From Trema orientale (taxonomy: Eukaryota; Streptophyta; Magnoliopsida; Rosales; Cannabaceae), in assembly GCA_002914845.1 (NCBI GenBank), contig JXTC01000273.1, forward strand, positions 48,454-112,453: DNA of 64,000 bases. Direction: 5' to 3'. A model generated the notes under the pieces. That model had not been told where the DNA came from. It did not search any database and saw only the letters and a list, made by a program, of their open reading frames with translations. Positions 22,704-33,390 of the stretch are shown here, one piece after another (position 1 is the first letter of the stretch; each line of letters starts with the position of its first letter). Both the position numbers and the translations under genes were made by a program.

Positions 22704-23106
22704 NNNNNNNNNNNNNNNNNNNNNNNNNNNNNNNNNNNNNNNNNNNNNNNNNNNNNNNNNNNNNNNNNNNNNNNNNNNNNNNNNNNNNNNNNNNNNNNNN
22801 NNNNNNNNNNNNNNNNNNNNNNNNNNNNNNNNNNNNNNNNNNNNNNNNNNNNNNNNNNNNNNNNNNNNNNNNNNNNNNNNNNNNNNNNNNNNNNNNNNNN
22901 NNNNNNNNNNNNNNNNNNNNNNNNNNNNNNNNNNNNNNNNNNNNNNNNNNNNNNNNNNNNNNNNNNNNNNNNNNNNNNNNNNNNNNNNNNNNNNNNNNNN
23001 NNNNNNNNNNNNNNNNNNNNNNNNNNNNNNNNNNNNNNNNNNNNNNNNNNNNNNNNNNNNNNNNNNNNNNNNNNNNNNNNNNNNNNNNNNNNNNNNNNNN
23101 NNNNNN
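22704..23106. other. Assembly gap (403 N)
   Basis: Unknown sequence. Any apparent open frames across it are artefacts. Confidence 1.
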
Positions 23107-23581
23107 AATGTGCGGGTTGCCACCCGCGTGGCCTGCGAGCTGGTCTCTCTATCGCAGCACACTCGGGCGGCATGCACGACTCTTAGCGTGCACCACCTCG
23201 TATCGTTTCCGAATCCGAAAAATCCATAACCAAATTGTTAACAGTTTTTCTCAAAAACTACAACACAATTAAAGATCAAACAATTTTCTACGTATAGTTT
23301 TATCAAGAACATAAAACATAAATAAATAGAAAATCAAGATCATGCTAGAATCATAATCAAAAACACATCACATGATCATAAACATAGCAACATCTAATTG
23401 ATTATCATTTAAACTCATTAAATCAATCAATCATCATACATAATAGAGCGTACTCATAAACATGAACAAGACCAAACATAATCAAAGAGATCATCATGGA
23501 AATCAAAGATCATCAAAGTTTAAGAGAATAAACATGAACAAGATATGCTAGATCATCGAAAACCTTTGCTCTGGTACTAAT
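23107..23581 (-). mobile_element. LTR retrotransposon leader with primer-binding site
   Basis: Directly after the LTR end at 23582 the minus strand reads A then TTAGTACCAGAGC (23568-23580). The last 12 bases match 10 of 12 positions of the plant initiator-methionine tRNA primer site TGGTATCAGAGC. The following ~450 bp are non-coding leader up to the gap. No gag or pol is visible. Confidence 0.65.
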
Positions 23582-25247
23582 TGCTGGAAATTTCGAAAAC
23601 TAAATTTTCGAAAAAATGATTTTACCGAAAACGATTTTTGCAGTTTTGTAAACAAATCAAGAATGCAGCGGAATTGGTCTTTTAAAAATTTTCTTGAAAT
23701 TTTACAAAACAAAATAAACAGGATCGTTGATCTAACATAAATCAATTCATGGATCTTCGTTTAGATAAAACCTGGAAGCGCTTCACAACCATTGAGCCTT
23801 CCCGTCTATTCTCTGAAACCTGTTGAATGATCTGGTGTGTGGGCACCTTCTTGATTCCCAACGAGAGATGAGTGGACGATCCAGAAGACACTCTTCCTTC
23901 TCCTTGATTGTACGTCTACGGCCATGGGTATCTCTCCCTCGGCGGCCATGAACGAACACGGGACTTCTCCCGTGGCAGCTCGTCACTCTTACTCTCTCTT
24001 TTTCTCTCTATTTCACGCCAAGCACAATTTCTGTGCATGTAGTAGGCGTGTAGCTCTTGTGTATAGGCTTAGGAGAACTTTTCTCTTAAGTACTAGAGAG
24101 ATGTAAACCCTAATGGGCTTATTGGACTCAACTGACTATTCAATTAGTATTGGGCTATGTGTGAGCTAAACAGGGGACCTTATGGATCCAAATAGTCTAA
24201 GCTCCAATGGACCAACTGCCCACAGCCATAATTAACTCTTAATTATAACTAGGCCTCGTCCATTAATATTGGGGCACTCCACTATATGCCTAATATTGCA
24301 CTCTTAGACTAAATGTCATATATTTTCTGTGAAGCTAATTAACACTTTAATTAACTTGATCCATTTAGCATATACTATACCTGTAGATATACCCTGATGC
24401 AATGCCGTACTAGTGAAGTGAAATTACCGTATTATCCTTCTAGTACATATTTACCTTTGAGTTGCCATTTTTCATCTAATGGATAATAATTGACTACGGT
24501 GTTTGTAACTACCCATACAAACATAGTCAAATTCACAAAGTGAATACTTGGCACCTGGTTTTTATTATCCAAGTCCTTGAAAAAACTCAAAGTGACATTA
24601 TATGCATGGTGTCCAAATCGTGAAGGGTGATCTCGTCAATTCACAAATCTTATCTTCCAAGATACCGGAGTTCGAACCATATAATCAGAATTAGTCCTTT
24701 AGTAAGTCAAAAAAATAAAACTCATGAAAGCAAGTCCGACAATCACTAGGATTAAGGTAATCTCGCAATAGTGCTATATTAGTGAAAGATAGAATGTTGA
24801 GTTACGGCACTTAACCTCAAATTCTATTTTCACTTAGTCCAGTACAATACGCTTATAACTTTCTTATAACGTACTAGTGTTTCTATCCAAAGTCAGATAC
24901 TTCGATGATTAGAGACTTAATCAATCCCGTTGAAATAGACAACACTACATTCTATGGCAAAATAAATTATTCCATCTTTATTTGCAGAATGTGAACTTTT
25001 AATTTAGACATAATGAAATAAAGAATTTAGTCTCCCATATGTGAACACTTCACACGAACAATTCTTTATTACTCATTATTAGTCATGGAAACTTTTAGAC
25101 GTTTGCATAATAGAAAACATAAACATCACATGTATATAAATAGGACATAATATGGAATTTATTAACAACAAATAGATAACACTTAAATCCAATAAACATT
25201 GTTTAAAATGCCAAACAAATAAACTGCTTTCTAGGGCATACCCAACA
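23582..25247 (-). mobile_element. 5' LTR of a copia-type retrotransposon (LTR A)
   Basis: On the minus strand the 1666-bp LTR begins TGTTGGGTATGCCCTAGAAA (25247) and ends CCAGCA (23582), followed by a primer-binding site. Internal blocks (GGTAATTTCAC, ACATTTAGTCTAAGAGTGCA, GATTTATGTTAGATCAACG) are shared with the plus-strand LTRs at 25248-26304 and 30590-35020, so all three belong to related families. The opposite LTR is not in the window, possibly lost in or beyond the gap region. Confidence 0.75.
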
Positions 25248-26304
25248 GAAAGATGGTAACTTAAAGGTAAATAAGTGTTGGAGGGGTATTATGGTAATTT
25301 CACCCATCCAACTACGGCGTTGTATAGGGATTCTATATGTGGTATAGAATATGCTAAATGGATCAGTTAATCAAAGTTAGTTGATTAAATCTCTATAAAA
25401 GGCATGACATTTAATCTAAGAGTGCAGTATTGAGCCTTTAGTGGAGTGTCCTCTTTACTACTAAATACCATAATAAGAGTTATTATGTATTTATCATATT
25501 ATTGGAGCTTAGATTATTTAGATTTGTCTAGCTCAATTAAGCTAATTAATTAGTTAGTGGTATTCGTGAAATTAGTTTCATGAAACTGTGTAAAATAATG
25601 ATTCTACACAGAAGTTGGTATTTTTATAAATAAGTTACATGAGTTGGACATATTTATAAAAATACACCCAAAGCCCAAATTAGAGAACAAGCCCAATCCT
25701 AGTTGAACTAGGGTTAGCAGTTTTGGATCCCATATATATAAGATATATGAGAGAAAAAAACTGCATAATAACACACATAGTGTCATACACATACCAAAGG
25801 AGAGGGACAGAGAGAGAGAAAATCGGCCACCCTAGGCTAAGTGAGAGAGAAAAAGTTTCCTACTATCTCACAGTTCCATCTCACATCCTGGTGTTTCATA
25901 GGATCAAGAAGGTGTTCTTGATCATTCTCCAATGAAGGTTTCGACTTAGTGCCACTCACCTCTTCAACCAAGAGCAACAGCATAGACAAAATGATCTAGG
26001 GTTGGAGGTCTGATCACCATCAACATGGAGATCAAGGAGGAACACGCTACAAGAGGTAAACCCAAATTTCATCTCTAGGATTTTGTATCTAGATTTGATT
26101 TATGTTGTACATGTTCCTATATATGATGCAAGTGTGTTATATAGTTATAAAAACTATTCTCATGTAAAAAATTTTAAAACCTAAATCTGCTAATTTTTCC
26201 ACTATGTTCATGATATGATCATGTATTTTCCATATTTGATCATGTATTTTCCATATTTGCATGCATGCATGATTTTCCTAAGTATTAGGTAAATTTTTCC
26301 ATCA
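25248..26304 (+). mobile_element. Truncated copia-type LTR (LTR B)
   Basis: Starts mid-LTR at the exact border of LTR A and runs ~1057 bp to a CCATCA end, colinear with 31333-31769 plus 34361-35010 of LTR C. Landmarks: GGTAACTTAAAGGTAAATA, TATAAAAGGCATGACATTTA, AGCCCAATCCTAGTTG, ATCTAGATTTGATTTATGTT. Its 5' part is missing, as if LTR A inserted into it and the far half was lost. It provides the empty site for the MULE inside LTR C. Confidence 0.75.
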
Positions 26305-27729
26305 TATAACAATAACAGCAAGTCAATTAAGCACAATAAACTTTAAACACACAATCAAATAGTTTGCATTAAAGTAAAGAGTATAGGGATAGAGAAAATA
26401 CAAACTCAGCTTTTACGAGGTTCGAAAAACACGACGGTTTGCCTACATCCCTGGCCCTCGGCAACTTACTTCGAGCTTCCACTATTCGGATCAAGATTGT
26501 GGGCTTGACTGACCCTTGTACATAACGAGTGATTTCTCCTTAGGCACACTTACACCTTTATAAAAGTCTTGACTCTAGCTCTATTACGCCTAACCTTGGA
26601 TTGTTTTGACTCCAGTGTCAATCCTCACCTACACGGATTGTTTAGACAATGGTGCGAATCTCACTAACTCACGGGTTATTTAGACTCCGGTGATAACCTC
26701 ACCTACACTCGGGTTGTTTAGACTCCGGTGACAACATCACCTAAATTGGATTATTTTGGCTCTGGTAGCAACCTCACCTCACAATTATAATTTTGGTTTT
26801 TGTTGAATCTCTCAACTATAATCTCTTTCTAATGAAAGTATTTGATACAAGGTAAGCTTAAAGAGAATAGATGTAAACACAAGATATGATCTAGTTTGGC
26901 TCAAGTGATTTTTGTGAAAAAATAAATTTGAAAGTTTGAATCACAAAAATTGATTTGAACAACTTGAATGTATGATATAAACAATGTAAGGATATTCAAA
27001 AAATTGTTTCGAGTGTTAGAAAAGCTTCTATATATAGATTTGAAAGAAAACTAGCCGTTTATAACCGTTTGACAAACATTCTGTCATTTTCGGTAGACCG
27101 AAAGTATGTCTTAGGTCGACCGAAAATACTAGCCGTTGGTAGTGCGGTTCAAACAGTCGAATCTAAAAATTGCTGAAAATATGCAGGGGATTAGGTAGAC
27201 CGATTCTGGAGACCGGTCTGCCGATTCTATCCGAGAGCAAACTTTGAATTTTATTTCAAGTCTTTTTCAATTATTTTCAAAATGTGACTTTATAAATTGA
27301 TTTAATATGTAATATAGGAACTATAGAAATTCATAAATCAATTTAAAATCTTGTGTAAAAATAATTTCATATTTTAATTTGAGATAAATATATTTGACAG
27401 TTAGCCTTGAAAAATTCTAATTTTATAAAAAATTTGAGCCATTAAGATCATGCAATGTGTAGACAAATATTCAAGTACAAGAACTAAGTATATAACCTTT
27501 GTTAGTCTAGGTCTTGTTATCTTGATCTTTGTCTTCAAGCTCTTTTTTATCCATCTTCATAATTCTAATACGTCCAATATGTATCTATCTTCAAGCTTGA
27601 TTCCTTGATTAACTTGAGTTAGAGCTTTTAAATATATTTCACTACACACTCAAGTTAAATCATTAGTATTAAATCAAATGTTTGTTATCTTTAAAATTAG
27701 AGTAAGATTGAAACCTTAATTTCTCAACA
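26305..27729 (-). mobile_element. LTR-like repeat
   Basis: On the minus strand the segment begins TGTTGAGAAATTAAGG at 27729, a plausible LTR start, and contains the block ACGAGGTTCGAAAAACACG (plus strand, about 26416), a type of sequence I associate with dispersed plant retroelements. Internally, TTTAGACTCCGGTGA-like motifs repeat every ~45-55 bp at 26600-26780. No coding frame and no clean end on the left were found. Confidence 0.4.
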
Positions 27730-27970
27730 GTTCAGTATTGTGAAATCTGACTACAAAGACCCGGTGCTCTAATGAAATTCTAATGCAGAGATCACCTGGA
27801 CTATTGCCCCCATCTTTGAACAAGCCCAGGCTATACTTACTCTGTTTACTGAAGTTGTAATCTGTTTTGTTCCTAGGATTTATCATTTTTTCGCTCATAA
27901 TGTTGCTGCTTGTGCCATTGCTTGTAATTTGATCGGTGACATAAACGTACTGGTTGTCCTTTCTTGGTAA
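27715..27970 (+). pseudogene. LINE-type RNase H fragment (degenerate)
   Basis: The plus-strand translation reads SIVKSDYKDPVL, two stops, then ITWTIAPIFEQAQAIL, ICFVPRIYHFFAHNVAA. This fits the end of the RNase H domain often found in plant non-LTR retrotransposons and related reverse-transcriptase-like proteins (pattern: ESD..., W...I, F.FVPR..N..AH.LA). Two stop codons and the lack of upstream reverse transcriptase mark it as a relic. Confidence 0.6.
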
Positions 27971-28116
27971 AGTAGTCCTTTCCCCTTTACACCTAATATG
28001 TCATTCCTTTGTTTTTTTTTCTAATTATGTTTCCTTTTCTGGCGATGTGAGTAACAACAAAAAGTAAAGAATGTGACTAAAAGATTCTATTAATCTAACT
28101 CGACAAGGGTTTACAG

Positions 28117-28510
28117 ATGGAATATCTAGAGGTCTAATAAGTCTTCATAGTTAATAATACGAAGACATCAATTCTGCTATGCGTTTTCCTTCTTAGCCAA
28201 TTTGTCATGGTCAGCTCAGCTTGGGCCCACAAAAATCCCTAGCAAGCTTGCTCTCTATGACTCAACCTCTATTTATGCTTAGCCTGTTCTTCCTTAAGGC
28301 CAAAAGGTACCAATTATTACCATATCAATTAACATGTTAATATTTTATGAAATCACTGATTAATTTAACGTCGAAATTCTATCATAATGTATCAACTGTT
28401 GCAGGGTAACATTATTAAAGATGTAAAATGGGTTACTGTGACTCTTAAACACGCCAATCATGATTGGGTTGGTGTGTTTTTTCTCCAACAAAATTTGATT
28501 TCAGTAATTA
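28117..28510 (+). pseudogene. Purple acid phosphatase fragment (exons 1-2)
   Basis: A plus-strand copy of exons 1 and 2, with the intron between them, of the phosphatase gene at 52599-56743. Exon 1 starts ATGGAATATCTAGAGG at 28117, loses two bases against the gene's ATGGGATATTTAGAGAGG, and later has a ~36-base deletion and stops. The intron ends in GTTGCAG at about 28404, and exon 2 reads KWVTVTLKHANHDWVGVF. Exon 2 here keeps ACTGTGACTCTTAAA, whereas the larger gene has lost two bases at that point. Everything after exon 2 is missing. Confidence 0.85.
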
Positions 28511-28948
28511 ATATCTCATCTAACTTATTATAAGACTTGATGTGCTTCATGTAATTGTTATTGGGCCCAGTGGCCAATCCAGTGTATTACTACCATAGTA
28601 NTAGTATTATTTTACTTTTCTTTTTATGTTAAGATATATAATTACATACAAGGCTTTAGATGCGGTCTTCTCTGGGGAATAAGGATTAGTAAAACATGTG
28701 CTCAAAATTAGCATGGCTATATATTTGCTAATATTCCATAATTAACATGTTATATATAGTAAACAATAAAAATCGGATTCTAAATAGAAAAACCAGACTA
28801 CATTAATAAACATTCTAAATAGAATAACCAAAGTACATTAATAAATATTCCAAACTAAAAGAAAGAAAGGAAAAAAAAAAAAAAAGTCTTGTGTCACATA
28901 AGCACAGCATTGTTGCAAGAGCTCAACCCTGAAATTCTATACCCCCTT
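28511..28948. other. Intergenic, F-box 3' flank
   Basis: No gene seen. N at 28601. From about 28760 the sequence matches the 3' flank of the first F-box gene, including CGGATTCTAAATAGAAAA; a ~35-bp unit containing ATTCTAAATAGAA and ACATTAATAAA is duplicated locally. Confidence 0.45.
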
Positions 28949-30199
28949 CTAACTTAGAAATATACTCTCGACATAAGTAGTAAATTGCACTACAGGAGCC
29001 GCTGGACACAGATATTCGATGCTATTACGCTTGCGATCATAACGATAGAAAGAGCCCCTGTATTCAAATTGGACTAACAGGTCACCATTGTTATAAAGAG
29101 CTATTGGGTTGATGTATTGAAAACTTTGAACCGAAGGAGGTACAGGGAGGTTAGAAAAGTCGACGGAGAAGTGTTTGGTCCAAGAATCCGACACACCATA
29201 TTGCTTCATCACCCATATCTCAATCGGCGAGGATCCTTCCAAAGTGAGCAGGGACAGGTGTCCAGACCAGTCACACATACTATGAACATTACTTGCTTTA
29301 AATCCATCTTCTAGAGACGGTGCTGGTGAGTCAATCAGGCTGAATACCTCGGTGCTCATATCAAAGGCAACTATCCCAACATGATCTAGATAGAGCTCTG
29401 CATATAGAGGTAGTGTTACTCGTTCTCGTCTTCCGTAATGGATTAACCAATGAATAGAGCCATTAACAACAAGGGAGCAGCAGCTGTTGTACGAATCAGT
29501 GATCATTTGCGTAGAACTAGAAGAGCCATGATAATCATGACCCGAAAATAGGTCGGGCATCTCCAATGTCTTCCAACAATCGCTCCTCAAACTATACACT
29601 TCAACTAGTTTGCCTCTTTTGAAATAATCGTCACGAATCCGCCGTAGACATCCATTCAGGGACACCACTTTGAAATCATCCGTCAAAGCGTCGTACCCTA
29701 ATCCGCCGTACATATAAGTTGGGGAATCGGCACGAGGAGGTGGAGGTGGAGGTGGAGGTGGAGGCAGTATCCTAAGCTTTCTGATCGAAGGGTTCCACAA
29801 GTAGACACTCTTGTGCACCGTATAGTAGAGACAAATTACGCCATTCTGGCTACCCATTATGGCCACTTTCCGAGAGTTCCCTATCACTGATATGTGGTCA
29901 ATGTCTTCGGGACACTTGTGAGACGAAAAGCTTTCAGAGCCACGCCTATGTATCAAGAACGGAATAGACACACTCAAGTTGTGGAGGACAATACCGGGTA
30001 CCTGATGTTTGAGGTGGCGATGCTTGAAGCTTGGGTGGGTTATGAGAGAGAGCCATGATTTGCACACGCACTTGCACCGCATCACCGATTGAGCATCGTC
30101 TAATCTACACAGTATCTCTTCAATTATATCATCGGTGAATTTGCAAGCAGCTGCCCCTCTCCGCTCATCAGATTTTGAATTACACACAACCAACTCCAT
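28949..30199 (-). CDS. F-box protein with polyproline tract
   Basis: Single-exon, 416-aa paralogue of the F-box protein at 17474-18712, starting at the shared MELVVCN (ATG 30199); an in-frame ATG 18 codons upstream is less likely because that extension is not shared. F-box at residues ~20-61 (FTDDIIEEILCRLDDAQSV, CKCVCKSW), then the F-box-associated region with LGYDALTDDFKVV, VYSLRSDCWKTLEMPDLFS, NGSIHWLIHYGRR and AFDMSTEVF. Between the LWNPSIRKLRIL and GYDALTDD motifs it has an expanded run of ten prolines encoded by a GGAGGT-type microsatellite. Expected role: substrate receptor of an SCF ubiquitin ligase; target unknown. The frame is intact. Confidence 0.9.
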   Translation of the reverse strand: MELVVCNSKSDERRGAAACKFTDDIIEEILCRLDDAQSVMRCKCVCKSWLSLITHPSFKHRHLKHQVPGIVLHNLSVSIPFLIHRRGSESFSSHKCPEDIDHISVIGNSRKVAIMGSQNGVICLYYTVHKSVYLWNPSIRKLRILPPPPPPPPPPRADSPTYMYGGLGYDALTDDFKVVSLNGCLRRIRDDYFKRGKLVEVYSLRSDCWKTLEMPDLFSGHDYHGSSSSTQMITDSYNSCCSLVVNGSIHWLIHYGRRERVTLPLYAELYLDHVGIVAFDMSTEVFSLIDSPAPSLEDGFKASNVHSMCDWSGHLSLLTLEGSSPIEIWVMKQYGVSDSWTKHFSVDFSNLPVPPSVQSFQYINPIALYNNGDLLVQFEYRGSFYRYDRKRNSIEYLCPAAPVVQFTTYVESIFLS

Positions 30200-30589
30200 C
30201 GCGCACACACTAGATAGAGACAGAGAGGAAACACACACTATGAAGCCTCTCAAGAAAAGTGGGGAAATATATTAGAGATCAGGGTTTCAAAACACAAAAC
30301 ACCTCTTCGGTTGGTTGGACTTTTTTTGCTGTTTTTTCAGCTGGTTGGACTTTGGGTATATACACCCATGCCACTATCTAGATGTGGCAAAATGACCGGA
30401 CCGGCTCGCAAAGAAAATAAAAATAAAAAAATAAAAAAAAAAGGAGCACGGTTCAGGCCCGTTGGCCCACCGGGCTCTTAGGCAGGCTAAGATCGGATCG
30501 GGTCGGCCCATTCTGGTCCGTGCTCGGCTCTTTTTTTCACAATAATTGTGGACCCTAAAAATTTTTTTTAATAACAGTGGCCCAAAATG
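30200..30589. other. F-box 5' region and GC-rich repeat
   Basis: Upstream of the F-box start the similarity to the other F-box copies fades within ~100 bp. At 30380-30530 a GC-rich block of GGCCCGTTGGCCCACCGGGC character appears; a similar GGGCCGGGCTGGGCTC block lies at 35080, on the other side of LTR C, so the LTR probably landed in one dispersed repeat. Confidence 0.4.
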
Positions 30590-31879
30590 TGTTGAGATAT
30601 TTGCCCTAAAAAGCAGATTTCTAATTTTACTCTTTTAGTGTAAACAACTTTTTCTTATATGCAATTATGATATTTGCTAGATTAAACTGTCTCAGTTGAA
30701 TAGTTTATTTATTTTAAGAAGATTCCATGACTTTATTTGTATATAAAGAAACAAACATGATTAAGTGTTAATTATAAGGAGACTTATTTCTTTATCTAAG
30801 TCTAAATTAACTAGTTCACAATCTGTAAATAAAGATAGAATACTTTATTTACTAAAGATTGTAGTGTTTGTCTATCTCAACGGGAATAATGTGTCTCAAA
30901 TCATTGAAGTGTCTGACTTCTAATAGAAATACTAGTACAACATAAACAAGTTACGTATATCGAACTAGACCTGGTAATATAAAGAATTGGAGTGCCGTAA
31001 CTCAATTCTTATACCACAAACTAGCTTTTAGCATGTAGATCTTAATCCTTAATATTTGACTGGACTTGTTTTCATGGGTTGTAGCCTTTTGATTTGTTAA
31101 AAGACTAGCCTTTGTGAAATTAGATGTTAACTCTAGCATATTGAAGGTTATGACTTATAAATTGATGGGAACACCAAATAGTTAAGGACACTATACATTA
31201 ATGTCACTTTAGGATCTTTCAAGATTCATAAAATAATTAAATCTAAGATCTTAGTATTAACTTTGTAAATTGGTTCATAATTTTGTCTAATTTGCCATTG
31301 AAAATAAAATTATCGACAACATTTTTCCTTGATAGAAAGATAGTAACTTAAAGGTAAATATGTGTTAGAGGAATATTACGGTAATTTCACCTATCCAACT
31401 ACGGCATTGTACAGAGATTTTACATGTGGCATAAAATATGCTAGATGGATCGATTAATCAAGGTTAGTTGATTAAATTTCTATAAAAGGCATGACATTTA
31501 ATCCAAGAGTGCAGTATTGGGCCTTTAGTGGAGTGTCCGCTTTATTAATAGTATTTATAAATACCATAATAAGAGTTATTATGTATTTATCATACTATTG
31601 GAGCTTATATTATTTGGATCCATTAGGTCCCTTGTCTAACTCAACAAAGTTCATTTATTGGTTAGTGGTATTTGTGAAATTATTTTCATAAAACTGTATA
31701 AAATAATGATTCTACATAGAGGTTGGTATTTTTATAAATAGGTTACATGGGTTGAACATATTTATAAAAGAGTTTTGTACAGGAATACCCCACTTTTCGG
31801 GTAAGTGGATATCCCTTTTTGATTTTATTAACAAATATATCTCTTTTTTAATAGTTTTGATTTGTACTTACCATAATAC

Positions 31880-33055
31880 CCTTAGTAAATTATTCATTTA
31901 CCAATTATTCATTTACTACTACTAAGAGGTGGTATATGATTTATTTACCATAACTTAAAAATTTTTGTCGCTTGTAGACGGTAGCATATTTACCATTATA
32001 CCCCTGGTAAATTACTCATTTACCACTATTAAGAGGTGGTATATTATTTATTTACCATGACTTAAAAAAATTTGATCACTTATAGACGGTAGCATATTTA
32101 CCATTATACCACTGGTAAATTACTCATTTACCATTACTAAGAGGTGATATATGATTTATTTACCATGACTTAAAAAATTTTTATCACTTGTAGACAATAG
32201 CATATTTACCATTATACTCTTGGTAAATTACTCATTTACCATTACTAAAAGGTAGTATATGATTTATTTACCATGACCAAAAAAATTTTATCGCTTGTAG
32301 ACAGCAACACATTTACCATTATACCCCTAATAAATTACTCATTTACCACTACTAAGAGGTGGTATATGCTTTATTTACCATGACTTAAAAAATTTTATCG
32401 CTTGTAGATGGCAATATATTTACCATTATACCCCTGGTAAATTACTCATTTACCACTACTAAGAGGTGATATATGATTTATTTACCATGACTTAAAAAAT
32501 TTTATCGCCTGTAGACGGCAGCATATTTACCATTATGCCCCTAGTAAATTACTCATTTACCACTATTAAGAGATGGTATTTGATTTATTTACCAAACTTA
32601 ATAGCATATTTACCATTATACTCATAGTAAATTATTCATTTACCACTATTAAGAGGTGGTATATGATTTATTTACCATAACTTAATAGCATATTTACTAT
32701 TATATCGCTGGTAAATTACTCATTTATAACTATTAAGAGGTGGTTTATGATTTATTTACCATAACTTAATAGCATATTTACCATTATATCCCTAGTAGAT
32801 TACTTATTTACCACTATTAAGAGGTGGTATATGATTTACTTACTATGACTTAAAAAAATTTATCGCTTGTAGACGGTAGCATATTTACCATTATACACCT
32901 GGTAAATTACTCATTTACCACTATTAAGAGGTGGTATATGATTTATTTACCATGTCTTAAAAAATTTTATCGCTTGTATACGGTAGCATATTTACCATTT
33001 TATCCCCTAGTAAATTACTCATTTACGACTATTAAGAGGTGGCATATGATTTATT
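31880..33055 (+). repeat. Minisatellite of ~107-bp units inside the MULE
   Basis: About eleven units share TACCATTATACCCCTGGTAA and TTACTCATTTACCAC, followed by AAGAGGTGGTATATGATTTA. Full units are 106-108 bp (starts near 31991, 32099, 32207, 32314, 32421, 32527). A run of shorter ~80-bp units (about 32600-32840) lacks the ATTTTATCGCTTGTAGACGG block. Within each unit GGTAAATTACTCATTTACC can fold back. Confidence 0.9.
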
Positions 33056-33309
33056 TGAAGGTTTTGAAAATAATAAAAAAAATTAACTAATAATAAGAGA
33101 AGGAATTTCTTTTCCAATTTGGCCAATGGCCAATTGTATGGGTCTAATAAAAACTGATCCCTAGTTATGTAAGCAAGCGCATTAATAAAATGCAATGAAA
33201 ACAGTTCCCATATATGTTTCGTATTATGACCATGAACATATCAGTAAACATAATCATAGCTTCTAATGATGTACTATATTCAAGTGAAAAATATAGTACA
33301 CAAGATACC

Positions 33310-33390
33310 GACCATCTCCAAAGCTTGAATTGCATCTAGAGCATCCTGCCATCATTGAATTCAATAAATGCATGACTTGATAGCCTTCTA
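33310..33390 (-). pseudogene. Possible captured RRM exon remnant
   Basis: On the minus strand one frame reads RRLSSHAFIEFNDGR, and after a one-base shift ALDAIQALEM. AFIEF followed by A..AI..L is the RNP1-to-helix-2 pattern of RNA-recognition motifs. An AG acceptor (GGTGCAG) precedes it and a GTCGGT donor follows. The length is too short to name a gene, and the frameshift means it is not functional. Confidence 0.35.

Noticed and set aside
22673-23229. Open frames of 160-177 codons across the N run
   Set aside because: They consist almost wholly of unknown bases and say nothing about coding.
26400-26800. Conserved-looking GC-richer segment as a gene
   Set aside because: Frames are short and the sequence has the character of a dispersed LTR-type repeat with internal ~50-bp motif repetition.
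31880-33055. Regularly spaced repeats that superficially look like a CRISPR array
   Set aside because: Units are contiguous ~107-bp tandem repeats without unique spacers, in a plant transposon.
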